This document shows positions 25,682 through 34,766 of a DNA stretch of 64,000 nt, one piece after another. The notes below the pieces were generated by a model, which saw only the letters and a program-made list of their open reading frames with translations, made no database searches and was not told the DNA's origin. The stretch covers positions 1 to 64,000 of the forward strand of contig CAZIKK010000006.1 in assembly GCA_964539975.1 (NCBI GenBank). Reading direction: 5' to 3'. The stretch comes from 38-11 sp964539975 (GTDB lineage: Bacteria > Bacillota > Clostridia > Tissierellales > Dethiosulfatibacteraceae). A program made the position numbers and the translations under genes. Numbering within the stretch: position 1 is the first letter of the stretch; every line of letters starts with the position of its first letter.

Positions 25682-27376
25682 TTACTCCTCTTCTCTTTTA
25701 ATAATTGCCCCTTCAGCAGCTGAAGACGCTACTCTTGAGTAAAGCTCCAAATAGCCCTTTGTGAATTTCCTTTTAGGTTTTTTCCACTGGCTCAACCTCT
25801 CTTCTATTTGCTCTTCTGAAAGATTGATGGATAAAATTCCTTCATTGACATCGATTGTAATTTCATCTCCATCTTTGACAATAGCAATCGGTCCACCTTC
25901 AGCAGCTTCAGGAGACACATGCCCCACAAAGCAACCATTGTTTGTTCCTGAGAACCTACCATCGGTCACCAGTGCCGTTGTTTTGCTTAGACCCATGCCA
26001 TACAAATACTTCATCGCCTTAAACATTTCTCTCATGCCAGGGCCACCTTTTGGACCTTCGTATCGGATAACCACCACATCTCCATCTTTAATGTCTCCCT
26101 TTAAGATGGCAGCTTCCGCCGTTTCTTCTGAATCGTATACTTTTGCTCTTCCTGTGAAATGGTGGAGGCCTGGATCAATGGCTCCTGGCTTGCTAATGGC
26201 TGTTTTTGGCGCTAAATTCCCTTCAAGCACAGCGATGCCTCCCGTATTCCCGAAAGGTGTTTTTAAGTCTTTGATAATCTCCGTATTTTCTGGGAATTTG
26301 TATTCGTATCCATTGAGGTTCTGCTCTAGAGTTTGACCCGAAGTGGTCATCACCTCTAGGTTCAACAAGGGTTTCATATTCTCCATTACTTTCGGTATGC
26401 CCCCTGCTTGCCAAAAGTCTTCCATATTCCATTTAGCAGCTGGATTGACTTTTGCAATTTGCGGTGTATTTTTATTGTATTTTCTAAATGCTTCCATTAT
26501 ATCCATGTCTAGGTCTGCTTCATATCCAACAGCGCTCAAATGCAAGACTGCGTTTGTAGATCCGCTTATTGCCATGGTGACACGAATGGCATTTTCCATT
26601 GATTTTTCATTAATTATTTGTCTCGATGTAATGCCTTTTTCTGCCAAATTGCAAATAGCTATGCCCGACTCATAAGCATGTCTTAATCTATCTGAATGTG
26701 TGGCGGGAATCAGTGCCCCACCAGGCAAAGTCATACCTAATGCTTCTGTTAAACAACACATTGTATTCGCCGTTCCCAAGAATGAACATGATCCGCATGA
26801 TGGACACGCCAAGTCCTCCAAGCTTTTATACTTATCTAAGGAAATCTTATTTGCGTGGTACATGCCTTGTGCTTCAGATATAGAGGTTAAATCGGAAGTT
26901 CTCCCATCAAAAACAACGCCTCCTGCCATGGGACCACCATGCACAATAATAGCTGGTATGTCCAACCTTGCAGCGGCCATTAGCATCCCTGGTACTATCT
27001 TATCACAAGAAGCCAACAACACCACTGCATCTAAGCGATGGGCTTCCACTTGTATTTCCACCGAGTCACAAATAATTTCTCTTGACGGCAAAATGTAATG
27101 CATTCCTTTGTGTCCTTGGGCAATTCCATCACATGCACTTATGACCCCAAATTCTACAACGGTTCCACCACCCCTGTAAACTCCCTTCTTTACAAATTCT
27201 GAGATCTGATTAAGATTAAAATGCCCTGGAACCAACGTGCTCCAGGAATTTGCGATCCCAATGACCGGCCTTTCTGTAAGTTCATCATTGGAATACCCCA
27301 TAGATTTATAAAGTGAACGATAGAACCCATTGTCTATCCCTTTTAGAATACTTTCGCTTCTATATTTTTCCGTCAT
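25682..27376 (-). CDS. IlvD/Edd-family dehydratase (dihydroxy-acid or sugar-acid dehydratase)
   Basis: 564 aa. Iron-sulfur Cys are in ASCDKIVPG and CPSCGSCSFLGTANTM; the C-terminal half has DGRFSGTNNGCFVGHVSPEAAEGGP. The family contains IlvD (branched-chain synthesis) and sugar-acid dehydratases that make 2-keto-3-deoxy acids. No ilv genes are nearby; it sits with a GntP permease and aldolases, so a catabolic role on an aldonate is more likely than valine synthesis. AGGAGG precedes ATG 27376. Confidence 0.9.
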   Translation of the reverse strand: MTEKYRSESILKGIDNGFYRSLYKSMGYSNDELTERPVIGIANSWSTLVPGHFNLNQISEFVKKGVYRGGGTVVEFGVISACDGIAQGHKGMHYILPSREIICDSVEIQVEAHRLDAVVLLASCDKIVPGMLMAAARLDIPAIIVHGGPMAGGVVFDGRTSDLTSISEAQGMYHANKISLDKYKSLEDLACPSCGSCSFLGTANTMCCLTEALGMTLPGGALIPATHSDRLRHAYESGIAICNLAEKGITSRQIINEKSMENAIRVTMAISGSTNAVLHLSAVGYEADLDMDIMEAFRKYNKNTPQIAKVNPAAKWNMEDFWQAGGIPKVMENMKPLLNLEVMTTSGQTLEQNLNGYEYKFPENTEIIKDLKTPFGNTGGIAVLEGNLAPKTAISKPGAIDPGLHHFTGRAKVYDSEETAEAAILKGDIKDGDVVVIRYEGPKGGPGMREMFKAMKYLYGMGLSKTTALVTDGRFSGTNNGCFVGHVSPEAAEGGPIAIVKDGDEITIDVNEGILSINLSEEQIEERLSQWKKPKRKFTKGYLELYSRVASSAAEGAIIKREEE

Positions 27377-27395
27377 CTTATCCTCCTAAATAATC

Positions 27396-27425
27396 AAGGG
27401 ATAAAGGATAATTCCTTTATCCCTT
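27396..27425 (-). other. intercistronic hairpin between gntP and the dehydratase
   Basis: AAGGGATAAAGG (27396-27407) pairs perfectly with CCTTTATCCCTT (27414-27425). It begins six bases after the GntP stop on the minus strand, with no T run, so mRNA stabilisation or partial attenuation is more likely than full termination. Confidence 0.6.
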
Positions 27426-27430
27426 ACTTG

Positions 27431-28846
27431 TTATATCAAACCTAAACTAACAAATATGGTCAACGCCGCAATCGCTATGATTGATGCCACGAATGTTGGA
27501 ATTGTCACATATTTGATTCCTTGCTTGGTATCAAGATTAAAGAATTGTGTCATAATCCAGAAACCACTATTATTGACATGATTCAATGCCATTGTACCTG
27601 CTCCAATTGAAAGGACTGCAGCAACAGGAGAAATCCCCAAGCTGTTCATCATTGGCAATATGATGGCTGCTGCTGTTAATCCAGCCGTTGTCATGGATCC
27701 TACTGCTGTCATCAATATCAATGCCGCAAAATAAGGTATCAACACTGGCAATATGTTTGAAGCTGTAACGATTTCTCCAAGCTCTTGTATGACCGGCGCT
27801 GCTGAGAGAACGCCTCCTACTGCACCACCCATTGCCGTAATCAACAATGGCAACAAAGCAACCAACAAACCTCTTGCTACCCATTTATTTAACATCACTT
27901 CGTGTATGCTGTTTGTTGTTTCTCCAGTAACCCTCTTATTATTGGTAAGCACTTTATCTTTCTTGCTGAAGCCTAAAATGACAGTGAAAATCACACCAGC
28001 TAACAATGCAATAACTTTATCGCCGATGGTCTTGAACAAACCTAGAAACGGACTGCTTTCAGCCATATACACATTTGAAAAAGATGCGAGTGTGATTAAA
28101 ACAACTGGAATCAACAAAGGCAACATGGCAACTAAGGCACTTGGCAAATTGTCTTCTTCAATTAGTAAATCACTGACTTTATCTGATTTTGCCATCTCAA
28201 ATCCTGCAACAAAATCCTGTCTTGGTTCAATCCATTCTTTTTCTGTCCAATTCCTTAATAAGAACCATGTACCAAAGAATGCAATGATGCTCACGATAAT
28301 CCCCCAAAAAATGACCATTCCCAAATCTGCGCCGTACATAATGGCGATTGCCAATATCCCAGGAGTTGGTGGAACCAATCCATGAGTAAGGAACAATCCC
28401 AATCCTGTAAAAGCTGCCATGGTTGACATGGATATTTTTTTCCTCAACGACAGAACAGAAGCGATTGGTGCCGTTAGAACCATTGTGATGTCTCCAAACA
28501 CAGGAATAGATACGATAAATGCTGTTAATGCAGGTGCTAATTCTAATCGTTTCCCTCTGAATAATTTAATGAAGAAATTTGAAATTGACGTGGCTGCACC
28601 TGTATCCTGTATCCCCATAGCCAAAATTGAACCTAATATAATGGTGACCCCAACACCACTCAATGTCCCACCAAATCGGGCGTTGATCAAATTAACTGTA
28701 TCAACAACACCATTGCCCAATGCCAAACCTAAGCCAAGCGCTGTCAAGAAGAGCGCCAAAACTGGGTGCATCTTCAGTCTAAGTATTAATACCATTAATA
28801 TGGCGATTGCAACAACCAAAGTAACTAAAAAACCACCAACTGTCAT
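27431..28846 (-). CDS. GntP-family organic/sugar-acid permease
   Basis: 471 aa with about 12-14 hydrophobic segments. The pattern matches GntP/gluconate:H+ symporters (LALFLTALGLGLALG early, GLGLFLTHGLVPPTPGILA in the middle, NHVNNSGFW near the end). It imports an aldonate or hydroxy acid. An internal promoter and an IclR-like site precede it. Substrate is unknown; the set of enzymes suggests an acid that becomes a 2-keto-3-deoxy acid. Confidence 0.9.
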   Translation of the reverse strand: MTVGGFLVTLVVAIAILMVLILRLKMHPVLALFLTALGLGLALGNGVVDTVNLINARFGGTLSGVGVTIILGSILAMGIQDTGAATSISNFFIKLFRGKRLELAPALTAFIVSIPVFGDITMVLTAPIASVLSLRKKISMSTMAAFTGLGLFLTHGLVPPTPGILAIAIMYGADLGMVIFWGIIVSIIAFFGTWFLLRNWTEKEWIEPRQDFVAGFEMAKSDKVSDLLIEEDNLPSALVAMLPLLIPVVLITLASFSNVYMAESSPFLGLFKTIGDKVIALLAGVIFTVILGFSKKDKVLTNNKRVTGETTNSIHEVMLNKWVARGLLVALLPLLITAMGGAVGGVLSAAPVIQELGEIVTASNILPVLIPYFAALILMTAVGSMTTAGLTAAAIILPMMNSLGISPVAAVLSIGAGTMALNHVNNSGFWIMTQFFNLDTKQGIKYVTIPTFVASIIAIAALTIFVSLGLI

Positions 28847-28923
28847 ACGATACTCCTTTATTTTTTTATTTGTCGTGACATCTGCAGCTAGTAAACCGTC
28901 TCTCTTTCCCTCCCTTATTCGTT

Positions 28924-28941
28924 ATTGCCGCACATTGTCCG
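28924..28941 (-). promoter_or_regulatory. putative IclR-type operator, site 1
   Basis: Plus-strand text ATTGCCG-CAC-ATTGTCCG. The same arrangement ATTGCCG-N3-ATTGTYCG recurs before the DapA-type gene at 29964-29981. This copy lies in the gntP leader, about 50 bases downstream of the predicted start. Confidence 0.6.
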
Positions 28942-29000
28942 CACATTCCGACAACAAGTTGTGCGCCATGTTCGCTAATGTCGCACGTTGTTCTGGTTTT

Positions 29001-29029
29001 ATTTTAGCATATTGTGAAAAGGTTTTCAA
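29001..29029 (-). promoter_or_regulatory. promoter upstream of gntP
   Basis: Minus strand TTGAAA (29029-29024), 17-base spacer, TAAAAT (29006-29001), starting inside the tail of the upstream operon segment just before the DapA-type stop at 29038. Confidence 0.6.
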
Positions 29030-29037
29030 GTGTTTTC

Positions 29038-29940
29038 TCACCTGCTTTCATCCAACAACACCTTCAATTTTTCCTGAATATATTTGACTGTTTGCTCTTT
29101 TAATGGCATTGCTGGGACTCTTTCCCCTGTTTTTTTTACTGATAATCTTTCATAGACTCCTTGTTTGCAAGCTAAATACATGGGTTGGCTTGCGTTGTAA
29201 AAATCCATCCCTTGACACATTTTTTGATACCATTTTTCTGTTTCTTGATGGTTGCCTTTTTGATAAGCTTGGTAAGTTCCAATCGTGAATTCCGGTAAAA
29301 AATTAGCGGTTGCATTGATAAAGCCATCCACCCCATTAACCAGGGCGCCAAGAGCCTGGTTTTCAAAAGCACAAAAGACTGAAAAGTTTTCAAATGAACT
29401 TTTCAACGCTATCATGTTGCACACATGTTCAAAATCTTTGACTGTGTCTTTAATCCCAACAATATTTTCATTTGATTGGACCAATTCTCTCATCATCTCA
29501 TGACTTATGTTATAACCGGTCAGATCCGGAAAATTATAGACGATTATTTTCAACGAAGTGGCCAATGCAATGGTTGTTATGTAGTTTTTGACCATCTCAT
29601 CTGAGTGGACCGCATAATACGGATTTATCAGCAAAACTGCGTCTATTTTCAGCGGTTCGATGAAGCGTATTAGATCAATGGTATAATTCACACAAGTATC
29701 CCCAACACCTACAAATATTTTCACTCGGCCATTTATATACCGGTGTAGTTCTTTTATTATTTGTTTCTTTTCTTCAAGAGTAAGAGATGAAAATTCTCCA
29801 GTTGTTCCAAAAAAAGTCAGACCGTCAACCCCTTTTTCTATCAAAAAATCTGCGTGCCTTTTCATGTTTTCAAGTTCGACATTCCCCTCTTGGTCAAAAA
29901 ATGTAATTACCGGTGGATAGACACCTTTCAATTTTTCCAT
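29038..29940 (-). CDS. dihydrodipicolinate-synthase-family aldolase (2-keto-3-deoxy acid type)
   Basis: 300 aa. Family motifs: FFGTTGEFSSLT (about 42-53), Tyr in IVYNFPDLTG, Schiff-base Lys in VGIKDTVKDF (about residue 164). DapA homologues outside lysine operons are often aldolases splitting 2-keto-3-deoxy acids to pyruvate and an aldehyde. It has a GTTGEF loop as in DapA and KDG aldolases. In this operon it may work on a second substrate besides the 4-hydroxy-2-oxovalerate aldolase. GGAGG precedes ATG 29940. Confidence 0.88.
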   Translation of the reverse strand: MEKLKGVYPPVITFFDQEGNVELENMKRHADFLIEKGVDGLTFFGTTGEFSSLTLEEKKQIIKELHRYINGRVKIFVGVGDTCVNYTIDLIRFIEPLKIDAVLLINPYYAVHSDEMVKNYITTIALATSLKIIVYNFPDLTGYNISHEMMRELVQSNENIVGIKDTVKDFEHVCNMIALKSSFENFSVFCAFENQALGALVNGVDGFINATANFLPEFTIGTYQAYQKGNHQETEKWYQKMCQGMDFYNASQPMYLACKQGVYERLSVKKTGERVPAMPLKEQTVKYIQEKLKVLLDESR

Positions 29941-29963
29941 TTGTTCCTCCTATTATGTTTTGT

Positions 29964-29981
29964 ATTGCCGAATATTGTTCG
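29964..29981 (-). promoter_or_regulatory. putative IclR-type operator, site 2
   Basis: ATTGCCG-AAT-ATTGTTCG, with CGAA-TATTG-TTCG as an inverted repeat inside. It is 24 bases before the DapA-type ATG and shares spacing with the copy at 28924-28941. Confidence 0.6.
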
Positions 29982-30014
29982 ATAATTAAGGGTTAGAAAA
30001 AGCATTAGGAAACC

Positions 30015-30779
30015 CTATTGCTTTAATTCTTTTGTAATTTGAGATGCCGTGCTTTTCATTTCATCAACAACCTGATGAATATCATAATTCTTCATAGTCG
30101 CTGTCGGACCTGACACGCTAATTGCCGCAATGCTTTGCCCGAATTTGTCAAGGATAGGCACTGCTAGACAGTACAAACCTTTTTCAAACTCTTCGTTGTC
30201 AACCGCATACCCTTGTTTTTTCACCAAGTCAAGTTCTTCTGCCAATCTTCTTTTATCTGTGATGGTATTTTCAGTGTAGGCTATCATGTTTTGCATTCTC
30301 GAAATGATATCATTTCGCTTTTCCCTATCTGAATAAGCCAACAAACATTTCCCAACGCCTGTAGAATACATTGGATTTTTGAAACCTATTCTAGAGTTGA
30401 TGAATATTGTTTTGTTGCCCTCTATTTTATCAATATAGATTACACTCTCTCCCTCTCCAATAGCTAGGTGAACTGTTTCGTTAAACATTTCCACTAGTTT
30501 CTCAAGGTATGGTTTTGCTTTCTCCGTAATAATTTGATTCTTATGCACAATTTCACCTAAAGCCAACAGCGACATACCCAAGCTGTACTTTTGAGTATTG
30601 GGGTTTTGATGCAAATAACCTCTCGCCGCTAGCGTATTGATCAAGCCAAAAGCCGTGCTTTTGCTGAGCTGAAGTTCATTTGAAATTTCTGTCACACTTA
30701 ATTCCTTTGGTCTCAGCTTAAACAATTCAAGGATACTCAGTGCCCTGTCAAGGGACTGAATGATCTTAGTATTTCCCAA
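30015..30779 (-). CDS. IclR-family transcriptional regulator
   Basis: 254 aa. N-terminal winged helix (about 8-60, with LSVTEISNELQLSKSTAFGLINTLAARGYL) and C-terminal IclR effector domain (about 75-250, KCLLAYSDREKR, DNEEFEKGLYCLAVPI, GPTATM-like). It heads the catabolic operon and is the likely repressor/activator acting at the two repeated sites. Its promoter (TTGAAT-N16-TAAAAT) lies near 30796-30826 by my reading. Confidence 0.92.
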   Translation of the reverse strand: MGNTKIIQSLDRALSILELFKLRPKELSVTEISNELQLSKSTAFGLINTLAARGYLHQNPNTQKYSLGMSLLALGEIVHKNQIITEKAKPYLEKLVEMFNETVHLAIGEGESVIYIDKIEGNKTIFINSRIGFKNPMYSTGVGKCLLAYSDREKRNDIISRMQNMIAYTENTITDKRRLAEELDLVKKQGYAVDNEEFEKGLYCLAVPILDKFGQSIAAISVSGPTATMKNYDIHQVVDEMKSTASQITKELKQ

Positions 30780-30857
30780 TTCCTTTCTCCTTTCAAAATA
30801 ATCAACTATCGTTTAAATGTCATTTTATCCTATTGTTTCATTTATTCAAGTCTCAAT

Positions 30858-31982
30858 TCATCTTTGCATTTCTTCTAAAAAATCAGAAAATCCAGATAGT
30901 CCTTTTTCAATGATGGTGGATTCATTGGCAAAGCCAATTCTTAAATAACCTTCCATTCCCATTGCCGCTCCTGGCAACAACATCACGCCTTTTTCCTTCT
31001 GTAGTTTTTTACACAATGTTTCCGATGGCATCTCAAGATTATATTTCAAAAACGCCGTTGTGCCGCCCTTAGGTTTAACGTATGAAATAAGGGGCTCATT
31101 CTGTACCCATTGATCCAATTTTTTTGCGTTGTTTCTCACTATTTGGAGATTTCGTTGAATGATCTTGTCTTTATTCTCCAAGGCAATGGTTGCTAATTTG
31201 TCATCAATCATCCCACAACTGATCACATGATAATCTCGCTGTTTGCTCAAACGGCTGACAAAATCCGCTGGTCCGCATGCCCACCCCAAACGAATTCCCG
31301 CCATGGAGTAAGTTTTTGACATGCTCCCTGTGCTAATTCCTTTTTCATACATGTCTGCAATGGATGGAGAATAGCTGTCTCCCTCATGATTCAGTCCTCG
31401 ATAAACTTCATCACACAAAATATAGGCATCTGCTTCTCTAGCAATCTCTACGATTTTCTTCAGCATTGCTTCATCCATGAGAGCACCCGTTGGATTATTG
31501 GGGTTATTAATACAGATTAGCTTGGTATCTTCCGTAACCAAATTTCTCAATTCACTCAAATCTGGCAAGAATTGGTTCTCTTCTCGAAGCTTCAAAATCC
31601 GGACATCTGCACCGATTGATTCAGGAATGGAATAAAGCTGTTGATAAGTGGGCAATACCGATACCACTTGATCGCCTCTGTCCACTAGTGTCATTAGCGT
31701 CAATGCGTTAGCGCCAATGGCTCCATGTAAAACGGAAATATTTTCAATTTCTTGTTTTTCATAGAGATTGGCGATTCCCTTTCTCAATCGTACTGAACCT
31801 TCAATGTCACCATAAGTTAGTTTCATGTGCTGAATTTCATGAAGCACTTTCTCTTTTTCACCTGATAAATCTAGGACCTCATTCACCGTCAAAGATGACA
31901 CACATGTTTCAGCCAAGTTGTAGAGACAATCATTTTCATAAAGATTCATCCATATTTCCACACCAAAATCTTTGATCTTCAT
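30858..31982 (-). CDS. PLP-dependent class I/II aminotransferase
   Basis: 374 aa. Fold-type I motifs: NNPNNPTGALM (about 172-182), the PLP Lys in GSMSKTYSMAGIRLGW (about residue 228), and RIGFAN near the C-terminus. About 20-30 residues shorter than aspartate aminotransferase. It is separately transcribed, between the IclR gene and a divergent CoA-binding protein. The amino donor is unknown; an amino-acid fermentation role is plausible. Confidence 0.88.
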   Translation of the reverse strand: MKIKDFGVEIWMNLYENDCLYNLAETCVSSLTVNEVLDLSGEKEKVLHEIQHMKLTYGDIEGSVRLRKGIANLYEKQEIENISVLHGAIGANALTLMTLVDRGDQVVSVLPTYQQLYSIPESIGADVRILKLREENQFLPDLSELRNLVTEDTKLICINNPNNPTGALMDEAMLKKIVEIAREADAYILCDEVYRGLNHEGDSYSPSIADMYEKGISTGSMSKTYSMAGIRLGWACGPADFVSRLSKQRDYHVISCGMIDDKLATIALENKDKIIQRNLQIVRNNAKKLDQWVQNEPLISYVKPKGGTTAFLKYNLEMPSETLCKKLQKEKGVMLLPGAAMGMEGYLRIGFANESTIIEKGLSGFSDFLEEMQR

Positions 31983-32047
31983 AAATCCTCCTCCTATCCA
32001 TTCTTTGGAGCATAAGTCTTGACAATTGTATTATATAACAAATTGAC

Positions 32048-32077
32048 TTGAACTCAAAGTTAAAATAGGTCTATAAT
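32048..32077 (+). promoter_or_regulatory. promoter of the CoA-binding protein gene
   Basis: TTGAAC (32048-32053), 18-base spacer, TATAAT (32072-32077). Lies in the 141-bp divergent region shared with the aminotransferase. Confidence 0.65.
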
Positions 32078-32133
32078 AGAATCATTAAAAGCATTTCCTC
32101 GCTTTTCAAACTAAAAATGAAAGGATGGTATGC

Positions 32134-32523
32134 ATGAAAGCGAAAGATATGATGTCAAAGAAGAATTGGGCTGTTGTTGGTGCCACTCAAAACCAACAGG
32201 CTTTTGGTTACAAAATATTCAAAGCTCTCGAGAAACATGGCTACAATGTTTATCCTGTCTCACCAAAATACGATGAGATTGATGGTGTCAAAGCTTATAA
32301 ATCTCTGAAAGATTTACCAGAAAAAGTGGATGTGGTAGATTTTGTAGTAAATCCCAAGGTAGGGCTATCTGTTCTTGATGAAGTCATTGAGGAAGGTATT
32401 GAAAGCATCTTCCTGCAACCAGGGACACGAGATCCTCAAATTATTAAAAAAGCAACCGATAATCAAGTGAATGTCGCATTATCTTGCGTGTTGGTTGAAT
32501 TGAACGAAGCAGACCATCGCTAG
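32134..32523 (+). CDS. YccU-like CoA-binding protein
   Basis: 129 aa from ATG 32134; the ATG at 32125 is inside the AAAGGATGG ribosome site. The Rossmann CoA-binding pattern (WAVVGATQNQQAFGYKIFKAL, then YPVSPKYDEIDG) matches the small YccU/CoA_binding_2 family, related to succinyl-CoA synthetase alpha N-termini. FLQPGTRDPQIIKKA is also typical. Molecular role unknown. A terminator follows directly. Confidence 0.85.
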   Translation: MKAKDMMSKKNWAVVGATQNQQAFGYKIFKALEKHGYNVYPVSPKYDEIDGVKAYKSLKDLPEKVDVVDFVVNPKVGLSVLDEVIEEGIESIFLQPGTRDPQIIKKATDNQVNVALSCVLVELNEADHR

Positions 32524-32533
32524 ATTATTCGAG

Positions 32534-32563
32534 AAGCCAGGCTAAATTGCTTGGCTTTTTTTA
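32534..32563 (+). terminator. terminator after the CoA-binding protein gene
   Basis: AAGCCAGG (32534-32541) pairs with CTTGGCTT (32550-32557, one G-U), followed by T6-7. It overlaps the last bases of the convergent AOR gene (stop at 32561). Confidence 0.8.
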
Positions 32564-34435
32564 ATCGTCCAATCCTAGTCGTCTTAGGGTTTCTTGTGTC
32601 GGAATTCCCTTATCATCCCAACCCATGTATTCATAATAGGCCTGTCTCATATCTTGAAAGGCTTCCCGATCTATGGCTTTTCCTTTTAATCCGCCATTTC
32701 TCAGTGGTTGATATAATCTTTCCGGTAAAACATCCATCGTCTCGTCCAAACCGAATGTTAAGTTTAAGCATCTGCTTTGAGTAATTCCTCTTTCTCCAAT
32801 CAACAAAGCTTCTTCTGGTGGTATTTTCCAACCAGTTGCATATTCAAGCAAATCCAAAAACTTTTCTATAGGGAAAGAACCTCTCGGTCCAGGAATGAAA
32901 AAACAAACACCTGCCATATTCAAGAAACTCCACCATTTTTCCATTCTTCCATAATACTGGGCCTTTTCTCTGCCATAGCCAAACACATCTACTGTCTCCA
33001 TCTGTCCTAACAGTTTTCCTTGTTCCAAAACGGGTCCTTGCGAAACCATCATGGTGTCGTGTGCTCCTTGCATGTGATCTGCCCCTGTGGGTGAAACCGC
33101 ATATCCTAAACCCACTCCTGTTTTTCCCCTTGGATCGTGCATGGGCAATTCCTGACCTTTCACATGCAAAGCAAATGCTTTTGTTTCTTCACCAAAAGCC
33201 TGTGACATTGCTCTGACGCCTTGAGCCAACCATTTCCCAAATCCTTTTTGTTCCACAATATCTTCAATCAAATCTAGCAAAGCTTTCTCATTTCCAAACC
33301 TCAAATCAACGCCCATTGTCGTTTCTTGGTCAATGTAACCTTCTTCATAGCATTCCATTCCAAATGCGATAGACATTCCTGCTGAAATGGTGTCAATCCC
33401 CAAATCATTGCATCGTTCGTGTGCTTTTGCAACCACCTCAAGATTGCCAATACCACAGACCGATCCCATCGCACCAATGGTTTCATATTCTGGTCCGCCA
33501 AACTTTGGGTCCACATGCAAATCCTCTTTCTTAACCTCAACTGTCCTTTTACACCTTACCGGACAGGCAAAACATCCTTCTCTTTTGATCAGGATGGTTT
33601 CGGCCATTCGTTGACCTGTCAAGTTGTCCCCCTCTTCAAAATAGCCCTCTCTGAAATTTCTTGTTGGTAAGATACCCGTTTGATTCATATTTCCCAAGCC
33701 ACCGGCTGTGCCATACAAGTACAACCCATTGGAAAGAGGATTGTCTTTATATTGTCCTGAATACCATTTGCTCAAAGCCATCATTTCGGTTCTGTTGTCG
33801 AATGAAATTCCCTTTGTTCCTCTAATCGCAATGGCTTTTAGGTGCTTGTTGCCCATGACGGCACCTAAGCCATTGCGTCCGCATGCATGTCTCAAATCAT
33901 TGATGACACAAGCATATGGCACCAATCTTTCTCCCGCTGGTCCAATTTGAGACATTTTGATATGCTTGTCTCCCAAAGCTTCTAATATTTTGTCATGCGC
34001 TTCACCTGTTCCTTTGCCCCATAGGGCTGTCGCATCGCAAAAATCCACCCGATCATTATGAATATAGAGGTAAACGGGGTTTTTTGACTTGCCTCTGACA
34101 ATCAGACCATCCCATCCGGCTTTTTTTAACTCAGTGGCCACAAACCCTCCAGATTCAGACATTCCAAACCCATTCGTCATCGGTGATCGCGTTCCCATAA
34201 TCAACCTAGACGTGCCTGCTGTCGGAATGCCCGTCATGACACCTGTCATATAATAGATGACGTTTTCATCCGACCAAGGATCGACCTTTTCCAGCTGGTC
34301 TTCTTTCATGAAATAAGCAATCAACCCTTTTCCCCCCATATACTTGCGCATTATGGGCTCCGAAATTTCAATGATTTTTGTCTTTTGGTGAGTTAAATCA
34401 ATTTCCAATATTTTTCCACAGTAACCATTGTTCAT
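32561..34435 (-). CDS. aor: aldehyde:ferredoxin oxidoreductase (tungsten, AOR)
   Basis: 624 aa from ATG 34435 (AGGAGGG six bases upstream). N-terminal NNGYCGKILEIDLT and the tungstopterin region (SEPIMRKYMGGKGLIAYF, RHACGRNGLGAVMGNKHLKAI) are AOR family; the 4Fe-4S Cys are in CFACPVRCKRTVEV and the later CVIP-like C-terminal LNLTFG region. It oxidises aldehydes to acids with ferredoxin as acceptor and carries W-bis-pyranopterin. The MoaD-like gene 16 bases upstream and a putative tungsten-enzyme maturase at 48.6 kb support the tungsten call. Confidence 0.93.
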   Translation of the reverse strand: MNNGYCGKILEIDLTHQKTKIIEISEPIMRKYMGGKGLIAYFMKEDQLEKVDPWSDENVIYYMTGVMTGIPTAGTSRLIMGTRSPMTNGFGMSESGGFVATELKKAGWDGLIVRGKSKNPVYLYIHNDRVDFCDATALWGKGTGEAHDKILEALGDKHIKMSQIGPAGERLVPYACVINDLRHACGRNGLGAVMGNKHLKAIAIRGTKGISFDNRTEMMALSKWYSGQYKDNPLSNGLYLYGTAGGLGNMNQTGILPTRNFREGYFEEGDNLTGQRMAETILIKREGCFACPVRCKRTVEVKKEDLHVDPKFGGPEYETIGAMGSVCGIGNLEVVAKAHERCNDLGIDTISAGMSIAFGMECYEEGYIDQETTMGVDLRFGNEKALLDLIEDIVEQKGFGKWLAQGVRAMSQAFGEETKAFALHVKGQELPMHDPRGKTGVGLGYAVSPTGADHMQGAHDTMMVSQGPVLEQGKLLGQMETVDVFGYGREKAQYYGRMEKWWSFLNMAGVCFFIPGPRGSFPIEKFLDLLEYATGWKIPPEEALLIGERGITQSRCLNLTFGLDETMDVLPERLYQPLRNGGLKGKAIDREAFQDMRQAYYEYMGWDDKGIPTQETLRRLGLDD

Positions 34436-34451
34436 TTTATCCCTCCTACTA

Positions 34452-34676
34452 TTAGCCGCCACCAAAAATAGGCAGTACCATCAATGTGTCTTGATCTTCA
34501 ACCAAGTCCTCCAATTTTTTCAACTGTCCATTGACAAAATAAGTTCCATAACCCATATGTTGAATGCCCAGTTCAATCATTACTTCACGTATGGTGATCG
34601 GTGCTGGTAAAGCAACCTGGATGGGGCTTTCCAAATTTGTTCCTTGCAATAGGACATCGCTGATTTCAATCACCAT
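34452..34676 (-). CDS. MoaD/ThiS-family sulfur carrier
   Basis: 75 aa from ATG 34676 (GGGAG upstream). Ends in IFGGG, the C-terminal double glycine that becomes the thiocarboxylate in MoaD/ThiS proteins. A ubiquitin-like fold fits the length and the ITIREVMIELGI helix. It lies directly before aor in the same direction, so it supplies sulfur for the pyranopterin of the tungsten enzyme. It is not moaD of a full moa operon, none of which is seen here. Confidence 0.85.
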   Translation of the reverse strand: MVIEISDVLLQGTNLESPIQVALPAPITIREVMIELGIQHMGYGTYFVNGQLKKLEDLVEDQDTLMVLPIFGGG

Positions 34677-34766
34677 CAATCCAAACTCCCTTCTCCTTTT
34701 AAACATAAGTCTGCTTCTGTCATGTGGGCGTTGTAAAGCATCCTCTGTATCAAAATTCGGCTTTCC

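Noticed and set aside
25761..26336. 191-codon plus-strand frame inside the dehydratase gene
   Set aside because: Antisense to the well-supported IlvD/Edd gene; no ribosome site or recognisable motif; composition mirrors the real gene.
27753..28385. 210-codon plus-strand frame antisense to gntP
   Set aside because: Shadow of a hydrophobic transporter gene; low-complexity residues and no start signal.
28419..29087. 222-codon plus-strand frame over gntP/dapA-like genes
   Set aside because: Antisense shadow crossing a promoter region; no family features.
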